This document shows positions 14,504-26,590 of a DNA stretch of 64,000 nucleotides, piece by piece (position 1 is the stretch's first letter; each line of letters opens with the position of its first letter). The position numbers and the translations under genes are program-made. Source of the stretch: Luzula sylvatica (lineage: Eukaryota > Streptophyta > Magnoliopsida > Poales > Juncaceae). The stretch is taken from contig OX326959.1 in NCBI GenBank assembly GCA_946800325.1, positions 8,886,501-8,950,500 of the forward strand, given 5' to 3'. Below the pieces are notes generated by a model that was not told the origin of the DNA, did not search any database, and saw nothing but the letters and a program-made list of their open reading frames with translations.

Positions 14504-15479
14504 TATAAATATAAATGTCACTGTATATTGATTGTATATTAGTGTAGTGTCTATACAAATGTCACTGTATATTATACTGTTGTAGCGTCTATACGAACAG
14601 AATAGTTTAAGAAATAAAAGCAAGCCATCAAATTCGTATTACGGTAAGTATATTTCTAATATAAAATTATTAATTCCAGAGAAGTGCCATCTATATATCA
14701 AGTTGCTCTCCTCCTTTTTTTTGTTATATAAAATATTGCTCACATCCCTTCAACCTATATATAAAGAAACTGTAATACGATAATGTTCAACAGTACCAAT
14801 ATATAAAGAAGCAAATAGAAGTTCCTCCATTTCCCCCATTGGTTCAAAATAAGGAGACTATTTAACAAGATGCCTATTATTATGTTTGGTGGGTATTTTA
14901 ATTTAATATCGTCGAGGGTAATTAAAAAAATACATTGACAGTTTGACAATATATTTTTTATACATACATAAACTAATTCAATGAGACAATATATTTTTTA
15001 TACATACATAAACTAATTCAATGAACAATCGCACATCAATCGTATTCATAGTGTGGTGGTGAATGTGTTTCCAAATCATAATCACATTTTATTAATCTAG
15101 TTGCTTATATTCCTTAAAAGAAAAATAAATAAATAAAAAAAAAGAAACAAAGGATCATGTTAAACCGGAAAAATGTTGGACATCTTCTAGTATTCTCCTC
15201 CACAATTATTGTTGATCTGAATATTATTTAACACTTTAATTTTTAATACATTAATTTATGATTTGACATTTTAATTAAATGTTAAATCATAAATTAACAT
15301 AGATAAACTATAAATTAGGATGTCTGCTCATACATTAAGGTGTAAAATCAAATTAGAATCATGGTTCGTAATATCGGCCGAGTAAAAAAAAACTCGGCCG
15401 AGTTGAGTCGGACTCGGACACAGCCGAGCCGAGTTTCACCCGGATATATCGGACCCGACTTTCCGATTTTTTTGTTTTG

Positions 15480-15513
15480 TTTTGTTTTGTTTGTTTGTTT
15501 GTTTGTTTGTTTG
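15480..15513. repeat. (TTTTG)n / (TTTG)n microsatellite
   Basis: Short TTTTG then TTTG repeat run inside the hAT element. Confidence 0.85.
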
Positions 15514-15906
15514 TTACAGTGTTCTATGTATCCTGTAGAGTGAAGAAGTTTGTGATAGAAAATCTCCCAACTTTTCACAAAAAACCTTTCGAGCTTTTTG
15601 GAAGAATGAGTATGAAGAAGAAGACCTTGTGAGCTTCAGCTTGTGATGGAAAAAATGGAGATCAGAGATTTGATGATGAAGATGTGAAGAAGAAGAAATA
15701 TGTTCTATTGATTTGCTATGAACATAGATGCTGCAATCTTTTATGTATTTACTTTTATACAATAATTTATACAAAGTACACACCGATTAGTTTAAAAAAA
15801 TTCACATAATATCTCTAAGATGGGACCCATCTTTGTCTTTCAAAAAAAGTTGGAGCCATACACTAATTATGAAAGATGAGCAATGATGTACATCCCCCAA
15901 CCCACA

Positions 15907-16096
15907 CCATGAGCCTTGATGACGTGGATATGAGTTAACACCTTAAGAATTAACACACAAATATATGATTTAACGTCTTAATTTGATGTTCAATCATAAA
16001 ATAAGATAATAAAATCGCAAATTAAGATGTTAAATCATGTATTTGTGTGTTAATTCTTAAGGTGTTAACCCATATACACGTCATCAAGGCTCATGG
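15907..16096. mobile_element. Foldback MITE nested in the hAT element
   Basis: Two arms of about 78 bp are near-perfect reverse complements, beginning CCATGAGCCTTGATGACGT and including GTTAACACCTTAAGAATTAA, with a loop of about 35 bp. A sequence ending CCAACATTTT just outside the right arm recurs inverted at about 15172-15203, suggesting a larger or repeated MITE of the same family. Confidence 0.75.
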
Positions 16097-17182
16097 GGGA
16101 GAATAGTAGAGAATGTCCAACATTTTCCATTATGAAAAGAGAACATGGACCCATCATCTTTGTCTATTTTGAAAAAAAAAGTTGGAGCTGTGCATTGTTT
16201 AACAATTTTATAAATATTATTTTACTAAATATCATTTTATTTTGTAATTATAATTTAAATATTAGAATTAGAATTGGAGTACATTTTAAAATGATTATGA
16301 TTCACAATAATCAATTTGAAATATTGTCGTCTTAATAAATATGATTTTATTTTGTGATTATAATTTAGGTATTATGATATATTTTAAAATGATTATTGTT
16401 TTACAATGGTCCACTTGTAATATTTGTTTTGTTCAATCGTTGTAAAATATTTTAGAAGGATTATTGCTTTATAATGGTCAATTTGTAATAAATAAGTATA
16501 ATTTTATTTTGTAATTATAATCTAGGTATTAATTATTATACTTTTGACACTAATTTATTTATTCTTGTTCAATCATTTTGTTCAAAAATAATTTTTGATC
16601 CTCATTCTAATTTCAAAACAATGTTACTAGAATTTGGGTTAGGTAATGTATTTTTTTAATGTAGTAATATGGGTTTAATGAGTTGAATTAGTGTGTATCA
16701 TGTTTATGAATGTTTATATATTTTTAAAATATTTATTTTATTTATTTTTATTTTTTCCGATTTTTTTTTTTTTTACTCGCCCGAGTTTTGTCCGAGTCGA
16801 CTGAGTCCCGAGTCTCCGGAGCCGACCGAGTTCGAGTTCGAGTCCGATATTCAGAATCATGATTAGAATGTCTTCAAAAATGGTGATGGAGAGTACGAGG
16901 GAACATACACCAATACTCTTTCAACATATGTGGGACAAAGTTAATTAAGGAACACATACATGGATATCATGATGTTCTGAGACTGAGTATCATTATATAA
17001 ACAAACATACTATAATGCCCCCATTTAATTACTATTTAGGACTTTTTATTAGGGCTCAGTTACATTATTTACATATAATGTATTACTAAATATATATTTT
17101 ACATATGCAACGCATTTTAATTTATATCTTTTTTATTATGTGCTATTCTTATATATCTATCCAATGAGGCCATATACATTAT

Positions 17183-17420
17183 CCCTCATTTCCCCCCAAC
17201 ACCCTCTATTCCCTAATTAATGGTTAATTAGGAAAGTAATTAACAAAAATATACTCCATTAACAGTTAATTAATATATAATTAAAATACATATACATTAA
17301 CACTTCTTAATTAATATCAATTAATTGTTAATCGGATGTATTTTTGTTAATTACCATGCTAATTAATCACCAATTAATGGTTAATTGGTGATATAGAGGA
17401 TGTGGTGGGGAAATGAGGGG
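17183..17420. mobile_element. MITE with inverted ends CCCTCATTTCCCC
   Basis: The left end CCCTCATTTCCCCCC and right end GGGGAAATGAGGG are inverted copies. The arms extend through TAATTAATGGTTAATTA-type blocks. No clear target duplication was found. It opens the 5.6-kb block A-specific insertion. Confidence 0.6.
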
Positions 17421-17510
17421 AGGATAATTTGATCATTTCACAATTAAAATACTTATATTAATGGTTAATTGTTAATTACCATGCTAATTAATCACCAATT
17501 AAAATACATA

Positions 17511-17957
17511 TAGAATATTTCTTTCAATGATAATCACAATGAATTTTGTTGGTTATGGATGAATTACAGGAGGATAATTTGATCATTTCAAAGACCTCGG
17601 CTAGGAAACATGTGGTTTTAATTGCATGATCAATCGCATGGTTCGTATGTACAACATTATCTTCTTCATACAAAGGCGGAGTCATTTTCAATCGTCTATT
17701 TTCAATGATGGCCCCCAATTCTCATCTTTGTGGTAGGAAATCGCGAGAAAGTCGTAAACATATAGAATATTTCTTTCAATGATAATCACAATGAATTTTG
17801 TTGGTTATGGATGAATTAGAGGAGGATAATTTGATCATTTCAAAGACCTCGGCTAGGAAACATGTGGTTTTAATTGCATGATCAATCGCATGGTTCGTAT
17901 GTACAGCATTATCCTCTTCATACAAAGGCGGAGTCATTTTCAAATCGTCTATTTTCT
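17511..17957. repeat. Near-identical direct duplication carrying a gene's last exon
   Basis: About 195 bp at 17511-17707 is repeated at 17760-17957 (period 249 bp) with a handful of differences. Both copies encode, on the minus strand, the same C-terminal exon of the SH3P-like pseudogene. A partial third match (GAGGATAATTTGATCATTTC) sits at 17420. Confidence 0.92.
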
Positions 17958-18240
17958 GTCGCTCTGATAAAATCTAACAAATGAAATTAATTAAATTAAA
18001 AAACCTCAAATAAAAGAAACAAACAAACCTCAGCTTCGAGTTGTTCGAGAATTTGCAACACCTTATGATAACTCCTCTCGCATTCAACTTTTCAAAATCA
18101 ATTAATTATGCCCAATTGCTAATATATAGAATGTAAATTAATATCAGGAAATATAATTTATTGCTTTGTTATTCATGTTTAATTTCTAGGAAATTCTTGG
18201 CTCTCATTTGCCTCTTCACTTCCTCCACTCACTGCCTGAA
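17524..18240 (-). pseudogene. SH3-domain (SH3P/BAR) protein gene fragment, last exon duplicated
   Basis: Minus-strand exons with splice signals. About 18240-18183 reads VEEVKRQMRAKN. 18091-18029 reads KVECERSYHKVLQILEQLE, ending at a GT donor. 17973-17776, after a TTGTTAG acceptor, reads ILSERQKIDDLK, TPPLYEE, later FLAEV, then a premature end. Order and residues follow the end of the BAR region and the linker into the SH3 domain of Arabidopsis SH3P1-3, membrane-trafficking proteins. The SH3 domain stops right after FLAEV and the N-terminal exons are not recognisable, so this is a broken fragment. A second copy of the last exon lies at 17524-17718. It sits in the insertion upstream of LHT gene 2 that block B lacks, so it was probably carried in. 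Confidence 0.7.
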
Positions 18241-19905
18241 ATAATAATTTTACAATATAATTAACCAACCTGTTTAAGTAATAAATTTACAATTTTTTTC
18301 ATTTTCTTTTTTCAAATTGACAACACGAATTCTAATTTTGTATCAGATGACATTTAATATTTATTTCAACCATATTCCAAATTCATATAATACCAAGCCT
18401 TCACATATATATTACAATATTACAAACTAACATTTTTTTAACAAACACTAAATCAAACAATAGTCATAATATGGTACATCTAACTAACCAGAAACAAACC
18501 CTAATAAAATCCATAACAAAACCTATTTCTTTCAACAAGCCCTAGTTGATGGAAAATCTGCAAAGCAAAAAAAAAATGATTAGCTATTGAAAATACGAGA
18601 TCAAAATATTGCAATATATGAATTAAATAAAAAAAGGAAACATATAATCTTTCAAGGTCGTGCTTTAAAGATTGCAATATTTCCCTACATGCTGCAATGG
18701 ACTAACTATTATCTCCAAATTGAGCATAGGGGCACCGGCAGATTCTGAATTTGCGTCGAATTCATAGAGGTCGTCAAATGCATGTAATTTCCAATCCAAT
18801 GCCCGAGTTACCACTACACTCAACACACATATATTCCCATGAACCTGAAAACCATAACAAAAATGAGTACACCTCTAGTTGAGTCTCTTACTTACCATTG
18901 TTCGTTGCGATAATCTGCAAGTATCCAAAAAAAAAACATCAAAATAACAAATATAATTATTGGTCGAAAATTAATGATTCAGAAAATTTATTAATTATAA
19001 GAAGTTAGCAAACTTTGTGGCAACTTCTTAGACAAGGCTTCGATTTAATATTTCATTGAGCAATTAACTTGAGATTCGTTTTAATTCAATTTTTTCTCAA
19101 ACCTGTTTGAAGATGACACAAATAGAATCCATAAATGCTCCATAAATGCTCTCTTTTCTGCTCCAGACCTGCTTGTCTGATCCTAAAAACATAATACAAC
19201 AGTGAATATCAAATCAAAAACTGAATTGTGAAAACAAACTGTGGAATCGAATTTAAAGAAAAATTGCCTCAAAGATTAACATAGCAGTAAATTTCTTATC
19301 TCAACATCAGATCCTAACAAATTATGCACCACGTACATATTTTATATAGATTACAAAATTAAATAAACCAATCAAAATTAATTGAACTCGTTTAAATTTA
19401 CATGAATGCTTACCATTTTACATATATATAGGGAATTCAGTTTTGTTGATTGCATCTTAACTAACCTGTAATTGCAACAAAACAGACAACCTAGATACCA
19501 TTGCATTAGAAATTGAGGTATAAAATAATACACTCAACTTGGCATGGAGATTAAATTAATGAATAGTATTTCAAAAGATGATGAAGACATTGAAGAAAAA
19601 AATGTACTTTCAATGAAAAAAAGAGAGAAAGAAATACTACTGATTGAAGAGAAAGAAATACTACTGAGGTATAAGGTAATTCATCAGGTATTCCCCTTCT
19701 TTCCAAATATGTAAAAAGTCCTAAAGAAGTCAAAAAAAAGGGGCAAAATCAATTTAAAACTAAATCTAATAAATTTAAAACTAAAAAACAAAATTACCTT
19801 ACTTTTGAAGCAAAAAAAAGTGCGGCTTCAATTTTTCATTGAAGATTGGGCGAGATCATAACTGTGAGAGAGAGAAGCGAGAGAGAGGGATGGAAAAACT
19901 TTGAG
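18241..19905. other. Insertion DNA, no gene resolved
   Basis: AT-rich sequence with scattered GC-richer islands (for example 18640-18850) flanked by splice-like signals on the minus strand. These may be further degraded exons of the captured gene or another gene. I could not match them securely. Confidence 0.35.
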
Positions 19906-20174
19906 GGCATGTTTGTTTTGCAGTAACTCTGTGAGTTAGTAAGTCGACCTACTGCATTAGTCTATTTTTTGTTGTTTGGTTTGATGTAATTTGTCAAACT
20001 ACTGCAAATCGACTTACATTGTCTCTCACTTTTCCTGCAACTCAAGATTTCCTCAAATTTACATGAAGTGGAGATACATCATAACACAACCTCCCCTCAA
20101 ATATGAATTATATTTTCATTGTATTAATTTAAAAAATTAATCAAGCACAATAATCTGAATAAATAAATAAGAGC

Positions 20175-20308
20175 AATGATAGGTACACAAAAACCGACCA
20201 CAAATTTGACACAAATACATAAGTTCATGTTTGATTTATAATACAATTAATGACACAAACTTATGTATTTGTGTCAAATTTGTGGTCGATTTTTGTGTAC
20301 CTATCATT
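20175..20308. mobile_element. Small MITE, 134 bp, with arms of about 55 bp
   Basis: The arm AATGATAGGTACACAAAAAC, continuing through ACCACAAATTTGACACAAAT, is repeated in inverse orientation at the right end. The loop is short. It is nested in the GGCATGTTTG element. Confidence 0.85.
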
Positions 20309-20748
20309 TTTGAATAAATAAATACTACTCACAATAATCTAAATAAATAAATAGACACAACTCGAAAATACCACAAAAAATTATTACATTTTAGTATAAG
20401 TATAAATTATATTTCATTGTGTTAATATAAGAATCTAATCAATCACTATAATCTCAAAATAACTATAATTATATTAAATATTATTTTTTTATATTATTTT
20501 TAAAAAAATTTAATTATTTTGTCATTTTTTTAATATTTGTAAATATGAATTATATTTTAAATATTGGCGTTTTCTACTAATTAGTAATGAAATGTAACGC
20601 TAGACTCATTACTAATTCAAAGAAACCCGGAAATATTTTAAATATAATTAATATTTGCAAAAACTATAAAAATTGAGAAATATTATAAATTATTTTAAAA
20701 CATTATTAGTATTTGAGAATATTAAAACATGATGTATACAAAATTAAT

Positions 20749-21262
<514 letters not shown>

Positions 21263-21818
21263 TATCGTGTTTGATTAATTTTTTAGTTATCAAATGAAAA
21301 TTTGATCCATATTTATATTTGAACAAAATATTTTTTATGTCAAAATTATTATTTTTGAAAAATATGATTATTTTCGATATAAAATACTTATAAATATGAT
21401 TTATTAACATTTGATAAAAAATTACGATATTTATTTTGATGTTTTTCAAATAATATAGATTTTAAACATACATATATATGGGTACAATATGGGTTAATAT
21501 ATCAAGAAAAAAATCAATCTCTACATCTCTCGTCATATCTCAAATTTTCAAAAAATTTGGTCTATTATAATAAATCTGAAACATATTGTGTCTTCTTATA
21601 AAATTTTGCCTAAATTTATTTTCAAATTTTAGTACATATAAATCTAGAAATTTCATAATTCAATTACATCAACCCAAACATAAAAACTATAAATCTAGTA
21701 GTTTCACTTTCGTAAATCCAAAACATTTGAATTTGAAGTGTATTTCCGGGAAGTCGACTTACGGAAAGTTAATTTACTTGATGTAATTTCTAATACGATC
21801 AACCAAACATGCCTTGAG

Positions 21819-22479
21819 AGAAATAGGGGTGTACTAGTAAGAGAGGGAGAGAGAAGCGTACCAGAGAGAGAAAATCGATGGGAGATCTCATCCATCTGCC
21901 GCTGTGAGAATTTGAGAGCTGAGAGAATTATTTTTTCGGCCAAACTTCAAGCGAAGGAGAATTAATTTATACCTGCAGCAAAATCCACCAAAAATAAATT
22001 GAAATCGTGAAGAGATCTTGAAGAAATCGCGAAGAAATCGTCAAGAAATCGCCTCGGTTTGCAAGATATATAAATTGTTAAGAAATTCTGAGAAGTCGTG
22101 AAGAATCGCTGGGAGATGGAGGCACTGCTGGGTGTTCTGGATGGTTTGCCCTCTTTCATGACTCTTTCAGGAATTAGGTGGAGGTGAAGCGAAGAAGTAC
22201 AAGTGCCATTGAGAAGGCGCGGAGTAGGTGAGAGAAGGGACGAGAAGGCGGAGTGGAGTGTGTGAGAGAAGGGACGAGAAGGAGAAGGCGCGGATCTGTG
22301 GGACATCGTGAAGAAAACAAATGAAGAAGAGAGGCATGGAAAAAAAGTTCATTATAGTTGAGCGTCATTTTGAAATCCGAATTGGTGGGATAAATGACGT
22401 GGCATTGTGAGAATGGAACAAAGTGTTTCTAAAGTGTTATAGTTCATTTTGAAAAAAAGTTCATTAATTATAAATTATT
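21819..22479. other. Insertion DNA, GA-rich region, no gene resolved
   Basis: Purine-rich on the + strand (pyrimidine-rich on the minus strand), resembling a plant 5' leader read on the minus strand, with a possible donor CTGCAG|GTATAA near 21973. The overlapping minus-strand frames are Ser/Leu/Pro-rich and match nothing I know. Confidence 0.35.
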
Positions 22480-22741
22480 GATGTGTTAATTAAACGTGTC
22501 AATTAACATTTAATTGAGTCAATTAAAAATGTTAATCAATTCACTTTGTCAGTTCATCAATGATATTGTGATGAGTATGGGGGCAAATTATATTTTTGTA
22601 CACGTCAATTAACATTTATTAATATTAACATATTATAAATTATTTATATGTTAATTAAACGTGTTAATTAATATTTAATTGAGTCATTTAGAAATGTTAA
22701 TCAATGCATTTTGTCATATCATTAGTGATATTGTGATGAGT
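22480..22741. repeat. Two direct copies of a MITE-derived unit
   Basis: Units with AATTAAACGTGTCAATTAAC, ATTTAATTGAGTCA and GATATTGTGATGAGT at about 22483-22575 and 22650-22741. They resemble the core of the MITE at 5695-5969. Confidence 0.65.
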
Positions 22742-23579
22742 TTGGAAAAAAATATATTTTTCTTGGTATAATTTGGATTGCAATACAAATAAAAAAAACA
22801 AACAAGTTGGTGGTGACCCAAAACACCATATCCTCCACATGTCAAACTATGAGGGGTTGGACATTGGTGAGGTGTTTACAGCCACACTGTGTTTATCATA
22901 TCTCAATATCAAAAGAAAAATAGACTCATTAGGATAGAAGAAGTGGAGTAATTTGCGACTGATTTCGCCTAAATTTGCAGTGAGTAAATTTGTGAGTATA
23001 AAATTGCTTAGTAATAGAATGTTGTGTTTATAAATTTTGTGTTGGCAGTAAATTGGCAGTAATAGAATTTTGAGTATAAAATTACTTAGTAATTGGTTAT
23101 GGGAGTAATAGAATTTTGTGTTTGTAAATTTTTTGTCCATGGCAGTAATAGAATTTTGTGTTTATGGCAGTAATAGAATTTTGAGTATAAAAGTGGAAGT
23201 ACCAATTCTGCCCTAAATTGGCAGTAATAATATTTTCAAATTTTGTCCTAAATTGGCGGTAACCTAAATTTATTAAACTTTGTGTTTATAAATTATATTT
23301 CTAATTCTAATTATATTTAATTCATGGTTTCTAATTATATTTCAAATTTTGCACTGGTTGTGTATAATTGCTTAAAATTACAACCTAGCCCTACATATAA
23401 TATCAAAAAATACTAGGCTTACCGAAACCTTCCGCAAATACTCCACCGAATAGGCATTCTTGGTAATTTTAATACATGGGTCCCACTCAAAAATTTCTAC
23501 AAAAAGTATTTCGGTGAAGAATTTGTGGATGGTTTCGGTGATTCTATCATTCTTGCATATAATATTATATATTTTTTTG
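22742..23579. other. Promoter-distal region of LHT gene 2 with minisatellite-like repeats
   Basis: 22810-22915 aligns with block B 50770-50880. From about 22980 to 23230 the words GGCAGTAATAGAATTTTG and GAGTATAAAATT recur five or six times. A frame at 23378-23647 (minus) has no recognisable domain; its ACCGAA/TTCGGT-rich sequence resembles the small MITE at 26666-26826. Confidence 0.5.
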
Positions 23580-23707
23580 ATTTCATCTATAATTTCAATT
23601 AAATTATTGTAAATTTCGGTAACCGTTTTTTCACCGTTTTTCCACATTTTTTTACCGTTTTACGGTCCCCGACCGTTCCGTATCGTTTCCCGTATTTTAC
23701 AACATTG
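23580..23707. mobile_element. Right-end fragment of the hAT-like family seen at 9466-10217
   Basis: Ends in TTTACCGTTTTACGGT, then GTTTCCCGT, then TTTTACAACATTG, matching the right end of the 9466-10217 element. The matching left end was not found, so it is truncated. It lies in a block A-specific insertion. Confidence 0.6.
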
Positions 23708-23759
23708 TCATAACCTATGCTATATTATGCTTACATCAGGATTTTGTTTTACTTCTACT

Positions 23760-24059
23760 AAATAGACTTAAAGAGTAAAATAATACAATGAAAATTGTAA
23801 ACATTGGAGCAATTGAGATACATTTTGCCCAAACAACCATTAATTTGTCTGCCATTAGGCAAATATAACCTTACAAAAATGTACATATATGAAAAATATA
23901 GGGCCAAAGTTTATAAGATGGCTATATATAATTAGTTTATATATTTTTTGCAGTAAATCAATTTTTAGAATCAGGTCAATCCCTCTCTTGCTCTATATAT
24001 ACAGACAGCCTAATAATATGATTTTCTACAATCCCTCTATATATACATTCTGATAAATA
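23760..24059 (+). promoter_or_regulatory. Core promoter and 5'UTR of LHT gene 2
   Basis: Conserved with block B 50890-51190. The TATA box CTATATATA is at 23993-24001, about 60 bp before the ATG, implying a very short 5' leader. Further up, insertions differ completely between the two copies. Confidence 0.6.
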
Positions 24060-26590
24060 ATGTCATTGGAGAACCTAGAAAAATGGCTACCAATCACATC
24101 TTCTCGCACCGCCAAGTGGTGGTATTCAACGTTTCACAATATCACGTCCATGGTCGGTGCCGGCGTCCTCAGTTTGCCCTATGCCATGTCACAACTTGGA
24201 TGGTACAAATCAACTAAAATGAATAATATATTTTGCCTTTTTATTTGGTTTTCTTCTGAAATTCTTTTGCATTTTCCCTTGTTTTTTTCACAGGGGGCCA
24301 GGTATAGCAATTCTCGTTATCTCGTGGATAGTTACCCTATACACACTCTGGCAACTGGTCGAAATGCACGAGATGGTTGAAGGAAAGCGGTTTGATCGGT
24401 ACCACGAGTTAGGCCAACATGCATTCGGCGAAAAATTAGGGTTATGGATAGTCGTACCCCAACAATTAATCGTCGAAGTTGGCATAAACATAGTTTACAT
24501 GATAACGGGAGGAAAATCTTTGCAGAAATTCCATAATTCGGTTTGTCCAGATTGCAAATCTATCAAACTCACTTATTTCATCATGATTTTCGGTTCGGCA
24601 CATTTCGTTCTGTCTCAACTTCCTAATTTCAATTCCATTTCGGGCATTTCAATGGCCGCTGCAGTAATGTCTGTTAGGTATGTCTTAATTATTAATCCCT
24701 CTAAACAATATAAGTAGTAACTTCCAGTATACATATCAATTCATTTCACACATACACATAATAAGCGAGCTTCGAACAAAAAAGTAATCTTATTTAGTAT
24801 CCATGAATCTATCTTATATAATTGTAAGTACAACCAGTATGTAATGAAAAAAATGATAAAATGGTTCAGATGTGTATGCAGACTGCATATACATATGAAT
24901 CATTTATAATTTTTTGGCCTAAAGCATCCGTTTCAGTTTCTTGAAATGTCAGTGAAATAATTAGTTTTTTTTATTTATACGGACAAGTTCTTTGTCCTCC
25001 GTCTGTCGACGCCAATGAAAATCGAACTCATAACCTATGCTATATTATGCTATACACTCACCCCTTTAGCTAAGAGGCACGTTGGCAATAATTAATTTTA
25101 AGTTATTATTAATTATCATGTACTCGTTTCTTAGTTACTCCACAATTGCGTGGGGAGCCTCGGTAAGTAAGGGAAAACAACCTGATGTCTCATACCAATA
25201 TAAGGCCACCACGAAAGTAGGAACGACTTTCAACTTCTTCAATGCACTTGGTGACGTGGCGTTCGCCTATGCTGGCCACAACGTGGTACTCGAGATCCAA
25301 GCAACCATTCCATCTACTCCAGAAAAACCGTCGAAGAAACCAATGTTTAGGGGAGTTTTGGTGGCATATGTAATTGTAGCCTTTTGCTATTTCCCCGTTG
25401 CTATAGTTGGGTATTGGGCGTTTGGAAATGGAGTTCAAGAAAATATTTTGCTGACCTTGCAGAAGCCTCGATGGCTTATCGCCTCGGCCAACATGTTTGT
25501 TGCTATTCATCTTATGGGTAGTTATCAGGTATACCGTATATTATATGGGCAATTCTTTGGTACAAATGAGTATTTTGGTATCTTTTTTTTAATTATTGGA
25601 TTTTCTTCTTATGTGATTGATGATCTTTTTCCCTATTTAAAGCATATCAGTAAATGAATTTTTTTTTACTTTAATATGATTTGAAACAAAATAGTGTACC
25701 ATAGGTCCAAAGAATCACCCTTGTTATATTATATTTCCAATGTTTTGTATGAGTATCCATGTTATTTTTCATTGCTAGCCATTATATTCTGAGATTTGAT
25801 TTGATATACATTTGAGTTTTTTTTTTCTCATGTAAGAAATCATTAAGAAACTCATTTCTTGGTAACAACTAGACTTGAACCCATAATTTCTATCGCGAGT
25901 AAGATATATAACTACTAGACAATCATTGCAGCTTTACGCCATGCCGGTTTTTGACATGATCGAGACAGTTCTAGTAAAGAAACTTCGCTTCCCGCCTAGC
26001 TTTGGTCTTCGTCTAATTGCTCGAAGCTTGTATGTTGGTAATACTCTCAACTCTTTTTGAATTTTGAAATTTTGGCAAATTCTTGTAATCGTGAATATGA
26101 AGTTTACTTGATTAATGATATTTTCGTACTTTGTAGCATTTACAATGCTTGTTGCGATAAGTTTCCCGTTCTTCGGCGGGTTACTAGGATTCTTTGGAGG
26201 ATTTGCTCTTGCTCCTACAACATATTTTGTAAGTAAAATAATTCTTCGTTTCGAGTGATATCATTATAAACATAGATATATCTTCATTAATGTTTAACTG
26301 TGCTTTTTTTTGGTAGCTTCCATGCATTATGTGGCTATGCGTTTACAAGCCTAAAAGATTTAGCCTCTCTTGGTTCACTAATTGGGTATATTTTACTCAA
26401 CAATTAATAGAACTATCTTTAGTGAAAATATCGCCATAGAAAGTTAATGGAATTTAGTATTGGACACTTTTGTTTCCCATGTCTTTTTTAGGGTTGTATC
26501 TTATTTGGATTAGTATTGATGATTTTGGCACCCATTGGAGCTATGCGACAAATTGTGCTAACAGCAAAGACATACACATTTTACTCGTGA
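24060..26590 (+). CDS. LHT1-like: LHT-type amino acid/H+ symporter, gene 2 (7 exons, 428 aa)
   Basis: Exons are 24060-24202, 24294-24677, 25135-25528, 25932-26037, 26137-26228, 26317-26385 and 26492-26590, all with GT-AG introns. The spliced frame is 1287 nt, intact, with an in-frame TAA just upstream of the ATG. Family marks: [98 protein letters not shown] and AKTYTFYS at the C-terminus. Expected role: plasma-membrane proton-coupled import of basic and neutral amino acids. Intron 2 (457 bp) carries a SINE, and intron 3 (403 bp) a second SINE-like insertion. The nearest relative is gene 3 in block B. Compared with gene 1, loop residues differ (for example VEGK for VPGK) but the membrane core is conserved. 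Confidence 0.95.
24964..25086 (-). mobile_element. tRNA-derived SINE in intron 2 of LHT gene 2
   Basis: On the minus strand there is an A-box-like TTAGCTAAAGGGG, a B-box-like GAGTTCGATTTTC about 40 nt later and an A-rich 3' tail. AATAATTA flanks both ends (24956-24963 and 25087-25094). The gene 3 intron has the same insertion, and the short intron 2 of gene 1 lacks it. Confidence 0.75.
25816..25925 (-). mobile_element. Second SINE-like insertion in intron 3 of LHT gene 2
   Basis: On the minus strand a B-box-like GGGTTCAAGTCTAG is followed by an A-rich run (poly-T at about 25817-25827 on +). The A-box is weak and the ends are approximate. Gene 3 carries the same sequence. Confidence 0.4.

Larger units (their letters stand above)
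15360..16861. mobile_element. hAT element, 1502 bp, with perfect 8-bp TSD
   Basis: Termini are CATGGTTCGTAATATCGG on the left and CATGATTCTGAATATCGG read inward on the right. ATTAGAAT flanks both ends exactly (15352-15359 and 16862-16869). Subterminal regions are rich in CGAGT/ACTCG motifs in opposite orientations. There is no transposase frame. It lies in a block A-specific insertion upstream of LHT gene 2, and the foldback at 15907-16096 is nested inside it. Confidence 0.88.

Noticed and set aside
21962..22368. 114-aa Ser/Leu/Pro-rich minus-strand frame
   Set aside because: Composition follows a pyrimidine-rich strand; three overlapping frames are open and none has a recognisable domain. 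Listed only as an unresolved region.
24288..24491. Minus-strand frames opposite LHT exons (also 25190-25510, 51420-51623, 52329-52697)
   Set aside because: Antisense shadows of conserved coding exons.
25001..25080. Possible functional tRNA gene on the minus strand of intron 2
   Set aside because: A- and B-box-like segments are present but no cloverleaf with paired acceptor stem can be drawn; an A-rich tail and flanking duplication point to a SINE.
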